A stretch of DNA of 64,000 bases from Chrysomallon squamiferum. Its lineage: Eukaryota > Mollusca > Gastropoda > Neomphalida > Peltospiridae. The translations under genes and the position numbers were made by a program. The stretch's first letter is position 1. Every line of letters begins with the position of its first letter. Below are positions 13,901 through 25,700 of this stretch, piece by piece. The notes under the pieces were generated by a model. It searched no databases. It saw nothing but the letters and a program-made list of their open reading frames with translations, and was not told the DNA's origin. The DNA is taken from the NCBI GenBank assembly GCA_012295275.1, contig CM022665.1, positions 6,507,476-6,571,475 on the forward strand, in the 5' to 3' direction.

Positions 13901-14911
13901 GTCCTTCTGCTTGAGTAGTCAGCACTGTCCACAAATTTATTGCCAATAAAGCATCATTGGAATTATCTTCGTCATAGCATCTAACATTTGAAATTCTTTA
14001 GAGAATGGAAAACACACTACTACAGGAATGGAATGCTATCTCCCAGAACTTGATATGCAGGCTTGGAAGACATTGTATTTTAGCAGATGATTGTTATGTG
14101 CACTACTGACTTTTCAGTGTGACCCCACATTTTTCATTAGCAGATAAATAAAAACTAATCAGTAACTGTGCATCCATTTTTGTTTGTTGTTATTATAAAT
14201 CTTCATCTATTGCTGTTCACGACATTTATTGCTCATGTATTCTTTTTAAAATCCAAATATTTCTTGGTGGTGTGTTTTCAATGCTGTTCAGTGTGTTTGT
14301 GTTTGTGTGTGTGTGTGTGTGTGCGTGTATGTGTGTGTGAACAGTATTAAGTTTAAATTTTTTAAATCTGATGATTATTAAGATTTGCATGTGTATCCAT
14401 GTGATAATTTGAATATAAGATATATTTTCATATATTATTCAAATGCTGAAGTAAAATGTTCCCTCTGAAAGTTAATGGACGTGTCTAGTTTAAAGTGTGC
14501 ATTTATTTATCACTGCACATCTCACTTGTTTCATATGGTTAAATTACACTGAAACGTTGTTCTTATAACTCTAAAGCATGATAAAGCTCATAAGAGTTTG
14601 TCTATTCTTCAATTCATCACTCGGAATTTCAAATAAGAGAATCTCCCATTGTTTTATTTTCAGTTTGAAAATGAAGATATATTCTAAAGACACACTATCT
14701 GATTTTTTCAAAATGTATATTAGATCTCCTAACAGAAATTTATTTATTGACAGCACTTTATTATTTTCCTTAATTTGTTTATAAGATTATGTACAACCAG
14801 GACCGAGTGTACATGTTAATTGATGACATGTTGTTAAATGGAATTGCAGCTGAAACAAGCAAAGTCAGAGCTGTTGTTCCACTCCAGTTACTGGATGCAG
14901 CAAAAAAGTGA
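10966..14911 (+). CDS. AP4S1: AP-4 adaptor complex subunit sigma-1
   Basis: Small (sigma) subunit of the AP-4 coat that sorts cargo at the trans-Golgi network. Six exons: 10966-11018, 11683-11767, 12089-12175, 12523-12591, 12977-12988, 14786-14911; together 432 nt, 143 aa plus stop, against about 144 aa in human AP4S1. The protein starts MIRFLFIVNKQGQ, continues YFEHIHKEKR and CTFFEYENFKIIYRKY, then ELAVIELIHNFVETLNQYFG, SELD, IMYNQDRVYMLIDDMLLNG, and ends LQLLDAAKK-stop. The FEYENFKIIYR and HNFVETLNQYF blocks are the longin-fold core of clathrin-adaptor sigma chains; the end favours AP-4 over AP-1/2/3. All phases join. The ATG is the first methionine of the conserved MI-F start and its exon ends in a GT donor. 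Exon 5 is only 12 nt. Confidence 0.93.
12977..12988 (+). CDS. AP4S1: 12-nt microexon (exon 5) of AP4S1 encoding SELD
   Basis: A TTTACAG acceptor precedes TCTGAGTTGGAT, followed by GTATCC as donor. It encodes Ser-Glu-Leu-Asp, exactly the tetrapeptide expected before IMYNQD in AP-4 sigma chains, and both flanking exons are phase 0. Reading on past the putative donor gives VSFHLSFIH and a stop, unlike the family. The donor is weak at +5 (C), as often tolerated in microexons. Confidence 0.8.
13585..14095 (+). pseudogene. Decayed Tc1-type transposase in the last AP4S1 intron
   Basis: Translation in shifting frames gives a colinear series of Tc1/mariner DD34E blocks: SDKSHCHLRNADG (normally SDESRF..) at 13590, then VWCKHVKRYQNGCL, a stop, VWGGISHHQQTALHV at 13718, FQQD at 13852-13863, LPIKHHWN (normally PIEHLWD) near 13940, and QEWNAISQNL at 14023. 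The first two catalytic aspartates survive, but the third acidic residue is changed from Glu to Lys, and there are several frameshifts and stops, so the copy is dead. The N-terminal DNA-binding part and inverted repeats were not identified. Confidence 0.75.
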
Positions 14912-15198
14912 TTTTAGTCTCAGAAGTATTTTAGCTGTGATGAAAAGGATTTGCTTGCATTTACACTAACAATAGTGCTTTGACTAAATATGGAACTGTC
15001 ACATTATCAGGAAAGTTGTCATGATGACACCACAAATTCTATAAATTCCCTGCAAAGAGAGAAAAATAATATTGAAAACAGGTTAACAGTCTTTTCAGAA
15101 TAATTTGTAAAATATTTATTAAGAACTACAGTCTGTTTTTAAAGAACACAGTGAAAGAATGAACAAAGTTTATCATGTATTATTATATATGATTCTTA

Positions 15199-15204
15199 AA
15201 TAAA
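15199..15204 (+). terminator. Candidate AP4S1 polyadenylation signal
   Basis: AATAAA lies 288 nt after the AP4S1 stop codon, in TTAAATAAAACATC, followed by a T-rich stretch. It is the first canonical hexamer at plausible 3'-UTR distance. Such hexamers are common in this AT-rich DNA. Confidence 0.35.
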
Positions 15205-16896
15205 ACATCATCTTTATTACAATTTATTTGTTTCGTTGTCAGAAATATATGTTTAGTAAACTGTATTTAACCATTTAGCCCATGTTTATTGTGTGCATGC
15301 CTATAATGGAACTAACCAGTTGTATTTATATTGGATATCTAGCAATGTCATGGTTTAATGAGATTTTATTTATTTTTAATGTTTTAACATTTTATATATA
15401 TATGCTTTGTATTTTATATTTGACATTGCATTGCTTTACTATCTTATATTATACTATACTTTATTTTACTTTACATTTTTTTTTACTTTTACTTTATTTT
15501 TATTTTTATAAGTACATTCATTATTATTTTGTGTTCCAAATAATTGATTAGTTTTATTCTGCATTATGTCAGTATTGTCAGGATACAAATCTGAGACTTA
15601 ACTATCACTTTTTACATGTTAAAATAATTTTTAAAGCAATTACTGGTTTATCAGAGACTATGGGGCAAAAAAAAGAAAAAGAAACGAGTAGCCAATTGTG
15701 CGTTTTATGTTTGAGTATCTGCATGGTCTTTTATACCAACAGATTTAAAATATTTTAAGTGTATTTTCAGACACAGCATTTATTTTATGTGAGAGATATC
15801 TAGAATCCAGGTAAAATGCATAAAAGATGATATTCTTTCTTGTTTATTGCGCACTGGTTAGCATTCTTGCTTACGTCTATCAATATTACGTGACGCAATA
15901 ACATCATGCAAAAAAAAAATAATAATAAAATAAATAATACTAATTACTTCTTAATAATGGTATATTCATATGTTGGCTGCAAGCAGATACAAACCGCTTA
16001 ATGCTAACGGATGGTTTCTTTTGATGTGTTTATGCATGACCAAAATAAACTTTAAATACCGAAAAACAGTTAAATACAGTAACATTGTGAACAATACAAT
16101 ATAACAAATCCACCGATGTAATATTACATTTTTTTTTTACACACACACACACACACACACTGAATCGCATCCTCCCCCGTGAACGTTTAGATCCACTCCT
16201 GACTTTCTCTGTTTAATGAGGTTAAAAATTCGTGCTCGTAAAACCAGCAGGTGAGAAAGATGTTGAAAGGTGAGAGGAAGTCGCTTACGCTGATCCATAA
16301 AATATCTGCATACGCATTGTACAGAACTACATAACATTACTGTATTTCAGAAGGTGACATTAAAATATTGGAATAACGTGGAAAACAAATACAGTTTTTA
16401 TTTTGTTTTAATATTTTTTTTATTAATATTAAAACATATTAGTGTTATTTATTTCACCTGAACCTTGCCATATAATTGCAAGAGAGTATGTACAGTTAAA
16501 CTGCTTCATGGGAGATGCTAACCCATATAGAAATAGATTTACAAACACTTGACGTCAGACAAAGTAGTTGGCATTTTTCCAAATACACCAACCTCAACAA
16601 ATATCTGGTATTATTGTCAACGTGTACGAATGTGTGCTACATGTTAACTTACCACTTTTTCCAGAAACTGGCATTAAAAATTATAAGATAAAAACCAAAC
16701 ATTTTTCATTTATAATCTATATATGTATATTAAACCAGTAGATGTTGCAATTATTAGTTTGTGTGTGTTTGGTGAGGGTGGTGCGTCTGTTACGTTCGTG
16801 TGCTACTTTATACACGTGTGCGTACATGAAACAATACAGATCGGCCGTTTTTTTCCAAATACTGAGATGAGCGAAGTTTCAAGTGGATAAGAACTG

Positions 16897-16900
<4 letters not shown>

Positions 16901-16970
<70 letters not shown>
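16901..16970. repeat. (TC)35 microsatellite upstream of cofilin
   Basis: Uninterrupted TC dinucleotides running into (TG)n at 16971. Confidence 0.95.
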
Positions 16971-16979
<9 letters not shown>

Positions 16980-17745
16980 TTAAAAGAAATGAACATTCGC
17001 TTTAAAGTGGGAATTTTTTTCGTCTCCAGAAACTGTCCTTAGGAACATCTACCTTCTGTCTCAGTCAACCTAGTCGATGAAATTTCTGTATTTTGAATGT
17101 GTTTTGAATATGTTTATTTCTTTATTTCAAATTTGTTTACATACTTACAATCCACATAGTTGTGCCCAAAGCAATGTAACTGATGTAATTAATCTTCAAC
17201 AGTAATAAACGGCCTATCTATTCTTTGAAATTTATAAAATGTCATTATTAAACAGTTTTGTTGTTTTTTAAATACTAATGTATACTTGTGTTTAAAATGT
17301 TAATGCAATATATGTTTCTCTCTTTTTTTTTTTTTTTTTTTTTTTCTGAATCAAATTAACGTTGTAAGACTGAAAGTGAAGTTCGAGCCGTGAGTTTACC
17401 AAATATGGTGCAGTCTTGTTATTCATACACCACATCTGCGCTACCTTTCTAATAACTTCCGCATACACGTTTTCGTAATCCGATCCACAATATAGTGCGT
17501 CTTAATATATCTAAGTGAAGTAAGACGAATATGTAGTGTAAGTAAAATATTAACTGATGGAGTAAAATAACGTAAATATATTTGGAATAAACTGCTAACA
17601 TTATGTTTTATGTTGACACTGATTGGCAACTAGACATAGTGCTGGACTATTAATAGAACAGCGATTCGCCGCTATTCGTAAAGTGCAGCAGCCGACTAAA
17701 ACCAAGCATTACCGTAGCTATTGGATAGTAACTTTCATTTTCACA

Positions 17746-18127
17746 ATGGTAAGTTATTACAGCTTCAGTAGGAAAATAGTTATGATTATTTATATAATTT
17801 AAAAATTTATATGTATTAGTTTTATATTTCGAGATTAGTGTGTTTGTACAAATCTGTACCATGGTAACGTGTATGCATTTCTTCTGTTTCTTTTTTTTTT
17901 TTTTTTCTATTGTTTTCGTCTTCACGTACTTTATAGCTGTTGTGTATGACCTCTTGATACATTCCAGACGTCAGAAAGAATTTTTATTCTGAACCAGGTC
18001 GTTTATTCATATGCCTTCATTTTAAAGTTACGAATATTATTTGAGTATATGCTTAAAACTAGGTGATTTATGTTTTATAAGAATAAGATTATGAATATAA
18101 ATTGTTATTTATAAATTAGCATTATAA

Positions 18128-18168
<41 letters not shown>

Positions 18169-20206
18169 CCATATATTCTGAAAATATGACCTTAAAAAAT
18201 TCTTTGTATTCAAGGAGGTTGTTTGGCGGCTTTTTTTTTTGTTCTTTCTTTCTTTCTTTTCTTTTTTTCTTTTTCTGTCTTACTTTTGGATTAATTTTTT
18301 TTTTTTTTTTTTTTATTCATGCCTTAATTAAATGTTGATTCATTTTATTTTTATTATTATTGTTACTATTTTATTTATTTATTTTAACTATGGTTAAAAT
18401 GAGAACCTGATATAAATCAGTTCAGATTTAATAATATTCTGGATTATTATTAAACATGCGTATCTATATCCGTGCTTAAAATAAATAAATAATAATAACA
18501 ATAACGGAGATAGCATATTTAAAATAGTGAGTGCATTTACGACAGTAATATGATGCTTACCTTCAGCAGCAAATGAGGCGAAGCGAACATAGTCATCCGT
18601 TGCAAAAATGTGATTATATGTGCATACCTGAAATATTTGTTTTTGTATCAGCCACCACAACTTTTCTTCATAATTATATTTAGCCCCCAACTATGTTAGA
18701 TATCCACCTTACATCGCAAGGTATCATGTGATTATAACATTTATTCGTAGTAATGCCAAATCTTCGGTTTCACAAAAATGATGATCAGTTCCAGGATGGA
18801 GAAAGTTCATATATACTGATTAAAAATCTAATTCAACAACAACACTAATAATCAATGAATGTACAGATGCAGTCTCTATCAAGTAATATTTATTTAACTT
18901 AAATTTATTGTGTTAATGCGGCTTTGTATATCTGATAGATATAGTTTTTCATATTCTCAGTGCTTTTTGTTACCCAATTACATGTATGTATGTTATTCAC
19001 ACGACACAAATACGAAGAAAAAAATATCGAGAGAAAAAAATTATACTAACATTTAAAAGGAATACTGAAGTCCTAAATTTGTGATCCAGCCATTAAAAAT
19101 CTCTTTAATATTCACATTTTATTAGCTTTATTATTGGCCTTTTCCTTTAAAGCATATTTATTTAATGTTCTTGTTACTCCACTAGTGAGTTTGCGTCATC
19201 TCCAACGTGGTATGTCTGACTCGATGTGTGTCTGACTAAACGTATGTGTATGTATGTCTATATAGATTAAATGTCATTATTACAGCACACAATGAATAAC
19301 ATTCGCCCTTCGCAACCACCGCACGTCATGTTTGGAATTAGCATTGCGTATGAGCAGACGACTCATTCATGTTCAAGGGTTAAAAATATTCTTAAGAATA
19401 TTTACGTCAGCCATGACCTGTTTTTCTTCTATACTTAACTGTGTCTAGCTCGAGGAATATTAGTAGTATCCTGTAACATAAGGCAGCTTTTAAGATCGAT
19501 ATTAGAATACTGAAGTTTTCATCATTATGCGCAATTCGGATGCAGAGGGAGGTATCCCCAAGCCAAAGGGGTTCTTTTTAGGTTTTATTTATTTTTATTT
19601 TTATTTTTTGTCTTTTAAAAATCTTTCTTGAAAATTATATTTATAACTACTGCAGTCCCCTCTTTTACTACTTTCTGGATCCGCCCCTCAGCGGTAAAGC
19701 GTAAATAGCTTTACGAGTTTGGTTACATTACTGAAATGAAATGTGTTGCAAAATGTAACTGTAATTTATACAAAATGTTTCATCTGTATTTATCCATAGA
19801 TGGATAGATGAATTAGATGGATGGATAGATAAACAAACAAGACAGATAGACAGATAAAAAAGCACATATTCATCAAGCCAAATCATTATTTAGTAAAATA
19901 AATCATTCGAATATTCGATAATTAACCTTTATTTGATTCTTTAATATAAATAAAAATCCCAACATCAATAATAACATCTAACAATAAAAATAAAAAATAA
20001 AAAATAAAATAAAAATTTAGTTTTTTATAAATAAATATATATATGCATATTTATTTATTTTTAGGCTTCTGGAGTTGGTATTAAGGACGAATGTTTAGAA
20101 GCATATGAAGAAATTAAGATGGGCCACAGATGGCTTTACATTATTTACAGACTTACAGATGATTTAAGAAAAGTCATGGTAGAAGAAAAGGCGGGATTAG
20201 GTAATA

Positions 20207-20300
<94 letters not shown>

Positions 20301-20816
20301 AAATGTATATATAATTACTATACATTAGTTTTATCACTTTTACCGTAACATCAAAATATTTGTTTTTATTTTTTCCAGACAAATCGTACGAAGACTTTGT
20401 CGACAAACTAAAAGAGGCAGAATCTAAAAGACAATGTAGATACGCCATCTTTGACGTGAAATTTTTCCATGGAGATGTGCCCCAACAAAAATTAGCATTC
20501 TTTTTGTGGTAAATAACAAAATCAAAAACCTTTTCATAATTTTCATTTTAGTAAGCTTTTTTTTTTTTGGGGGGGGGTGTTGTGTTTTTTTCCCACCTAT
20601 ATGTGGACCTGCTAAGAAAGCCTGATTATGATTACAATTAATGTTTATCCTTTACAAATATGATATAAATTTAAAAGTTTGAATTATTAATAATTATTAC
20701 AAAACAGACAAAACAGATTTAAAACTGATCAGAAATTGTAAATATGTGAGCATCAAAAAGCTAATGAAAATATAGTCGTTTTTCTTATTCTTTTCATCTT
20801 TTTTCTTTTCCTTCTT

Positions 20817-20879
<63 letters not shown>

Positions 20880-21076
20880 TTTTTTTTTTTCTTTTTTTTT
20901 TTTGATATTTCAGGAGTCCTGATTCAGCAACAGTAAAACAAAAGATGTTATATTCCAGCAGTAAGCAGGCGTTTCTGAGGAAACTCCAAGGAATGCCTGT
21001 TATTATACAATGCAATGACGATACGGACCTAGCAATGTCCAACATTTTAGATCGCTGTATTAGTAAATATAACTGA
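17746..21076 (+). CDS. ADF/cofilin family actin-depolymerising protein
   Basis: Binds and severs actin filaments in the cytoplasm. Exons 17746-17748 (ATG only), 20065-20200, 20379-20508 and 20914-21076 give 432 nt, 143 aa plus stop; the family is usually 140-166 aa. The protein starts M-ASGVGIKDEC, keeping Ser3, the LIM-kinase phosphosite. The ADF-homology domain fills it: YEEIKMGHRWLYIIYRL, then KRQCRYAIFDVKF, then the actin-binding helix SPDSATVKQKMLYSSSKQAF, in which the lysines matching human cofilin K112 and K114 are kept. It ends DRCISKYN. The first intron immediately after the start codon is the arrangement known from animal cofilin genes and fixes the start. The KKRKK nuclear signal of vertebrate cofilins is absent. 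The tract between residues 25 and 50 is divergent. Confidence 0.95.
17749..20064 (+). other. Cofilin intron 1
   Basis: 2.3-kb intron following the start codon. It contains poly(T) tracts (18295-18315), a (TA)n tract at 18131-18158 and a perfect 20-bp palindrome (19384-19403) in a less repetitive stretch at about 19290-19560. First introns of cofilin genes often carry regulatory DNA; that is inference here. No exon recognised. Confidence 0.5.
20211..20296. repeat. (GA)43 microsatellite in cofilin intron 2
   Basis: An uninterrupted AG/GA dinucleotide run of 86 nt. It begins 10 nt after the exon-2 splice donor and fills half of the 178-bp intron (20201-20378). Confidence 0.95.
20811..20878. repeat. 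(TTC)n(TTA)n tract in cofilin intron 3
   Basis: TTC units followed by TTA units and T-runs, ending about 35 nt before the last cofilin exon; it may contribute an extended polypyrimidine tract. Confidence 0.9.
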
Positions 21077-21323
21077 CGTCTACATCTGATACCGATGCCA
21101 TAACGTGTAGATATATACTATTCTGCATTGAGCCATCATGGTCGTCGCCGACTAAAGCTGTAAGTAACTGACAAACAACAAATCTCTAACAGCAAAGAAA
21201 ATTAATTCAATTTCACTGGCGGACGACTCTTGATTTTTGTGCTTGCATCTGATGAAGTTCATCAGTGTTGTCATGAAACCCGCAAAAAAGAACCGATACT
21301 GAGTGATCATTACCAGCCCTGGA

Positions 21324-21329
21324 AATAAA
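21324..21329 (+). terminator. Candidate cofilin polyadenylation signal
   Basis: AATAAA about 250 nt after the cofilin stop codon; further AT-rich hexamers follow at about 21350. The choice among them cannot be made from sequence. Confidence 0.3.
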
Positions 21330-22361
21330 GAACAATTGTTAATGAAATATATAAATAAATTACATTACTGTACCCAGAACCTGTGAAGTGGATAATCCCT
21401 TTTGATCGTTCTTGAATCTGCTCGGTGATGGCTTGGTGAAAGAACAGACGCCATATTAGATTTTGTTAGCAGAAAATACTGAGTAGAAATGTATACGTGC
21501 TGGAAATTAGCATAGACATTGTGATAATATTATATGTATTTAGAGTTTATGGTCCAATCAGAATTCCAGTTTAGAGGCTTTCAGTGTTGTAACTGTTGAC
21601 TGTGGCAAGAATGTTTTAATTTTTATTATTAATGAGTTGCATTTTGGCAACTTTAGATTGTTCGTATAATAACAGAAAATATTTTATTATATTTTTAATA
21701 GTCACAGTATCAAAGAGAAAACTCCATATGCCATAATAAATAAATAAAAAATAAATAAAAAAATAAACTAACTAACAAACTAACAAATAAATAAATCTGC
21801 AAGCCGAAATAATTTTTCTTAGGTTTCCTTATCTTAGTTTATAAAAATGTATTTTCAGTTTTAATTATGTTACCATGAGTGTTTGTAAAATTTTCGTTTT
21901 TTTTTTTTTTTTTTTGTGAAGTGGCATTTTTAAGCTTTTGATGTTTCTGTGATAAACTATTACTTTAAGTGTTCATTGTTTTACGTTGTATGGAATGTTG
22001 AAAATTGTGTTTCGTATATCATCTTCAAGCATTCAAGATGAATCGTAATTTTGGAAGCTAGGTAGATCAATCGATCGATAGATACATAAATACAAACACA
22101 TACATACACACACACACGCATGTATACATACATACATACATACATATATAGAATGGTAAATTACTTGGCTATATGGATGGACAGACAGATAGCTAGATAT
22201 GTTTTTAACAAGAACAATTCTTTGATCATTACTCCTTTTCGCAAGTTATGAGAGTCAATAGTACCATTTACGAATTCACTGAATGAAGTAGTGTTTAAAT
22301 TTATGTTTGATGTTGCGGATGTTAGAAAAAGTAGCTAAAGGTAACGGGGGATGAAATTAAA

Positions 22362-22523
<162 letters not shown>

Positions 22524-22971
22524 TTTACATTTTGTAAAATGTTTGATAGATTATGACTTCTTTATAATATGTTAGCTTATTTTTATTGAAAATACATATA
22601 TACATACATATATATGTATGTATATATGCATCAGGAATATTACTTTTGTGTACTGTTGTGATAATTTTCACATACATATATTCTCAAATAGATTAAACGA
22701 AAACTGATCCGGATAAAATATCACGAAATACTTTATTTATCTCAACTATTTACACTAAAGAAAACAGGTAAATTTTTATTATTGACACATATTGTGTTAT
22801 TGTTATGGCTACTTTCTTTCTGCAGAAGTGAATTTGTACAATAAAGATGTATTCGTCATTTTTTGTAGATCTGTTGTTGTTTTTATGTGTACAAATATAC
22901 AAACATTTTAATTTGTCATTATTATTATTATTACACATATTTACCGATAGGCCCACACATGTACACGCAGA

Positions 22972-23039
22972 TATATATATATATGTGTGTATATGTATGT
23001 ATATTGTGTATGTGTATGTACATACGTACGTACGTACAT

Positions 23040-23094
<55 letters not shown>
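22972..23094. repeat. Compound microsatellite (TA/TG/GTAC/CATA/CA)
   Basis: Successive runs of TA, TATG, CGTA/GTAC, CATA and CA units. The reading frames spanning it are repeat artefacts. Confidence 0.9.
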
Positions 23095-23095
<1 letters not shown>

Positions 23096-24950
23096 CATAT
23101 TCTTCCGCCACGCTCACACTTTCGCCCGAGATGTTTGAATTTTACGCCGCGCTGCTTTGAGTCGAAATTTATTTTTTAAATTATTTATGGGTTTACCGCC
23201 GTGAAGTCGAAACGGCGCATGTCGGGGACGACCTAAATTTTGGGACCCTGAAGCTTGAAGAATTATGGGATCCTTTGCAAGCAGCAACGAGCTCTGTCTA
23301 ACTACTTTTATCTTCTTTAGAAATGTCCATGACAGGTTTTAAAAATTTAGACACATCTCTGATTTTGACTAAAATTTTGAAGAAATGTGAACTAAATGGG
23401 ACCTGAAGCTTAAGCTTCATTAGTTTCATAATAGATCTGAATATATGTACCTCTTATACAGACAAATAAGTTACTTAACGTGTTATCTATTAAATACAAT
23501 ACACCAGGTTTATTATGACAACAGACAGAAAGTAACAAAGCGCATTGAGTTTCTTATTGAAACGATTTTATGTTATGAAGTTTAAATACTAAACTTATTA
23601 AATAATAATAATGAAACTTCAAGATAACCATTTTGTTTCGATTGCAGAAAAATTGATTCCTACCGTTATTATATATTGACATTAATTTTATTATTATTCG
23701 GACTTGCATACCTTAACAAAACAACAACAAAATTGCTTCCAGGAAAAACTTTACATAAATAATAATAAATAAATAAATAAGTAAATGATCATAAGTTTTA
23801 ATGATTCCATATACTTAATTATTAATTTTCATTTTTAAAGTATTGGAAAGTTTGGAAAAGTGTGTGTGTGTGCGTGTGCGTGCGTGCGTGCGTGCTATAT
23901 TAATGTAACCACTTATGGAACGATTGTAGATACAAGTTTATACTTTTTAAAACTATATCGATAGGAATTCATATGCAATAAATAAAATTAAATAGATTCC
24001 TTAACAGAACAGTAAAAAGAAGTTACACCAAAGTGTGCGATATCTTCTATCATTTCCCCTGAAAATACTTATATTAAAAATATACATTTACAAGATAGGT
24101 ATTAACTGTTTAAGCTAAGTCTGACAATAAACATTTTTTATCTGAAAGATAAGACAAATGCTTTAAACGAAAAGTCTAACAATGCAGCATCAGTTCAAGT
24201 GTAATGGGTGAAAACTCGACAAAGGCTAAAATAATTTCAGAGTTACGGTTACTGACGAGTAAGGTAAAGGTCATATTTACATCTTTCCAGACAATTATTT
24301 CCGGTTTTGTTGTGGGACACCTCATCAGTCGTTTACTTAGTTAAGTAACAGAGGTAAGCAACTTGACCTAATTAAAGGTACTTATAACTTACGCAACCGC
24401 ATGTCTGGAGCATAACTGTCGTCAGGGTAATTATTTCTTCTCAAATAAGTATTAACTTAATTTAAAACAATAGTGTTTGGTGTAAGCATATGGCGTTCGG
24501 AATCGAATCCTTCATTGAACTGTTAAGATGAATAGCCACATCACAGTGAATTATAAAAGACAACAGAAAACAGCAAAAACCTACAAACATTTTTCATCTT
24601 TTAACGACATTAAAATGGTTAAATGTCTAAAGGTTCTTAAAACAGGAAACTGTCTAAATGAATAGAAACATTTATTTTTTAATATTTTATTGATTCCATC
24701 AGTATTATTGGTAAGAGTAATCCTGCAAGTTGCAGTTTATTTAAATACAGACTGAGAGGTTACACTGACGTTTGCCTGTGTTTTACTGAATATTTTGTCA
24801 CCATTTGTAATGGATATAGAAATTTGAAAAGGTCACATAATGACATATAAATATGTCAAAACTCATTCAGTCATTGTTAAGATTTTAAAACCAATTATTT
24901 GTTAATAATGTAGATGTTGCATGTATGCACTTTCTGTCAGCCAGTGTGTG

Positions 24951-24953
24951 AAA

Positions 24954-24984
<31 letters not shown>

Positions 24985-25033
24985 AATCTCTTATTTTTAA
25001 ATGAAACAAGTCCAAGGGAACAACTTGTTAATT

Positions 25034-25085
<52 letters not shown>

Positions 25086-25088
25086 TTT
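24951..25088. repeat. Complementary (AAAT)n and (ATTT)n tetranucleotide tracts
   Basis: (AAAT)9 at 24951-24986 and (ATTT)13 at 25036-25088 are reverse complements separated by about 50 nt. Confidence 0.9.
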
Positions 25089-25700
25089 TTCTTTTAATAA
25101 TTTTGACAGCAATTTTATAATTTTGTAATAATTCCATAGTGATAACTAATCAATGTTTTAATAGTGTAATTTGAATTTTACCTAAATAAGGAATGCTTTT
25201 GATGAAGATGACCATGAAGAAAAAAAAAAATAAAAAAAAAAAAAAAAAAAAAATCAAGCTTATTATTTTATTTAAACTACTGTTAATAATATAAAAGTAA
25301 TCATTACAAAAAAAGATATAATTAAGTATATTGTAGTTTTTATATTGTTTTAAAGTAGATATTTAGTTAAAGTAACAATAAATAAGATTTATTGGATTGA
25401 GGTTAACCAAAATTTATTGAATTGCCAGCGAAAAATTTTCTGTTACTATCACATAAAATAAATCATCTAAGCAGATTTATTATTATTTTTTTATTTCTAT
25501 TTTATTACGTTGTTTTTGTGTGTGTTTTTTCTCTTTTCTTTGGACAAAACCAAATTTTAAGCTGTTTTGATTTAGTATTAAGAATATGATTTTTCTTTCT
25601 TTTTTCTTTCCCTGCAAGTTTGTCTGATTTTTGTATTTGAAAAATATATCTGCATCAAGCAAGTACAAACAATTACCTGTTTTTTTCAGTTCCATACATC

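Larger units (their letters stand above)
14912..17745. other. AP4S1 3' end and cofilin upstream region
   Basis: The first 300 bp are probably the AP4S1 3' UTR. The rest is AT-rich with a (CA)n tract at 16140-16160, a 35-unit (TC)n tract at 16901-16970, a full CRE (TGACGTCA) at 16550-16557 and a T-run near 17322-17345. A less AT-rich stretch, about 17640-17745, directly precedes the cofilin start codon and is the likely 5' UTR/promoter-proximal DNA. No coding exon recognised. Confidence 0.55.

Noticed and set aside
16137-16337. Minus-strand frame with YFMDQRKRLPLTF.. reminiscent of an element-derived peptide
   Set aside because: Short, ends in CA-repeat translation, and no motif of a known retroelement could be identified.
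22750-23179. Open frames of 83-113 codons over the CA/GTAC/CATA repeat
   Set aside because: Alternating Cys-Val, Tyr-Val and His-Thr residues come from the repeat itself.
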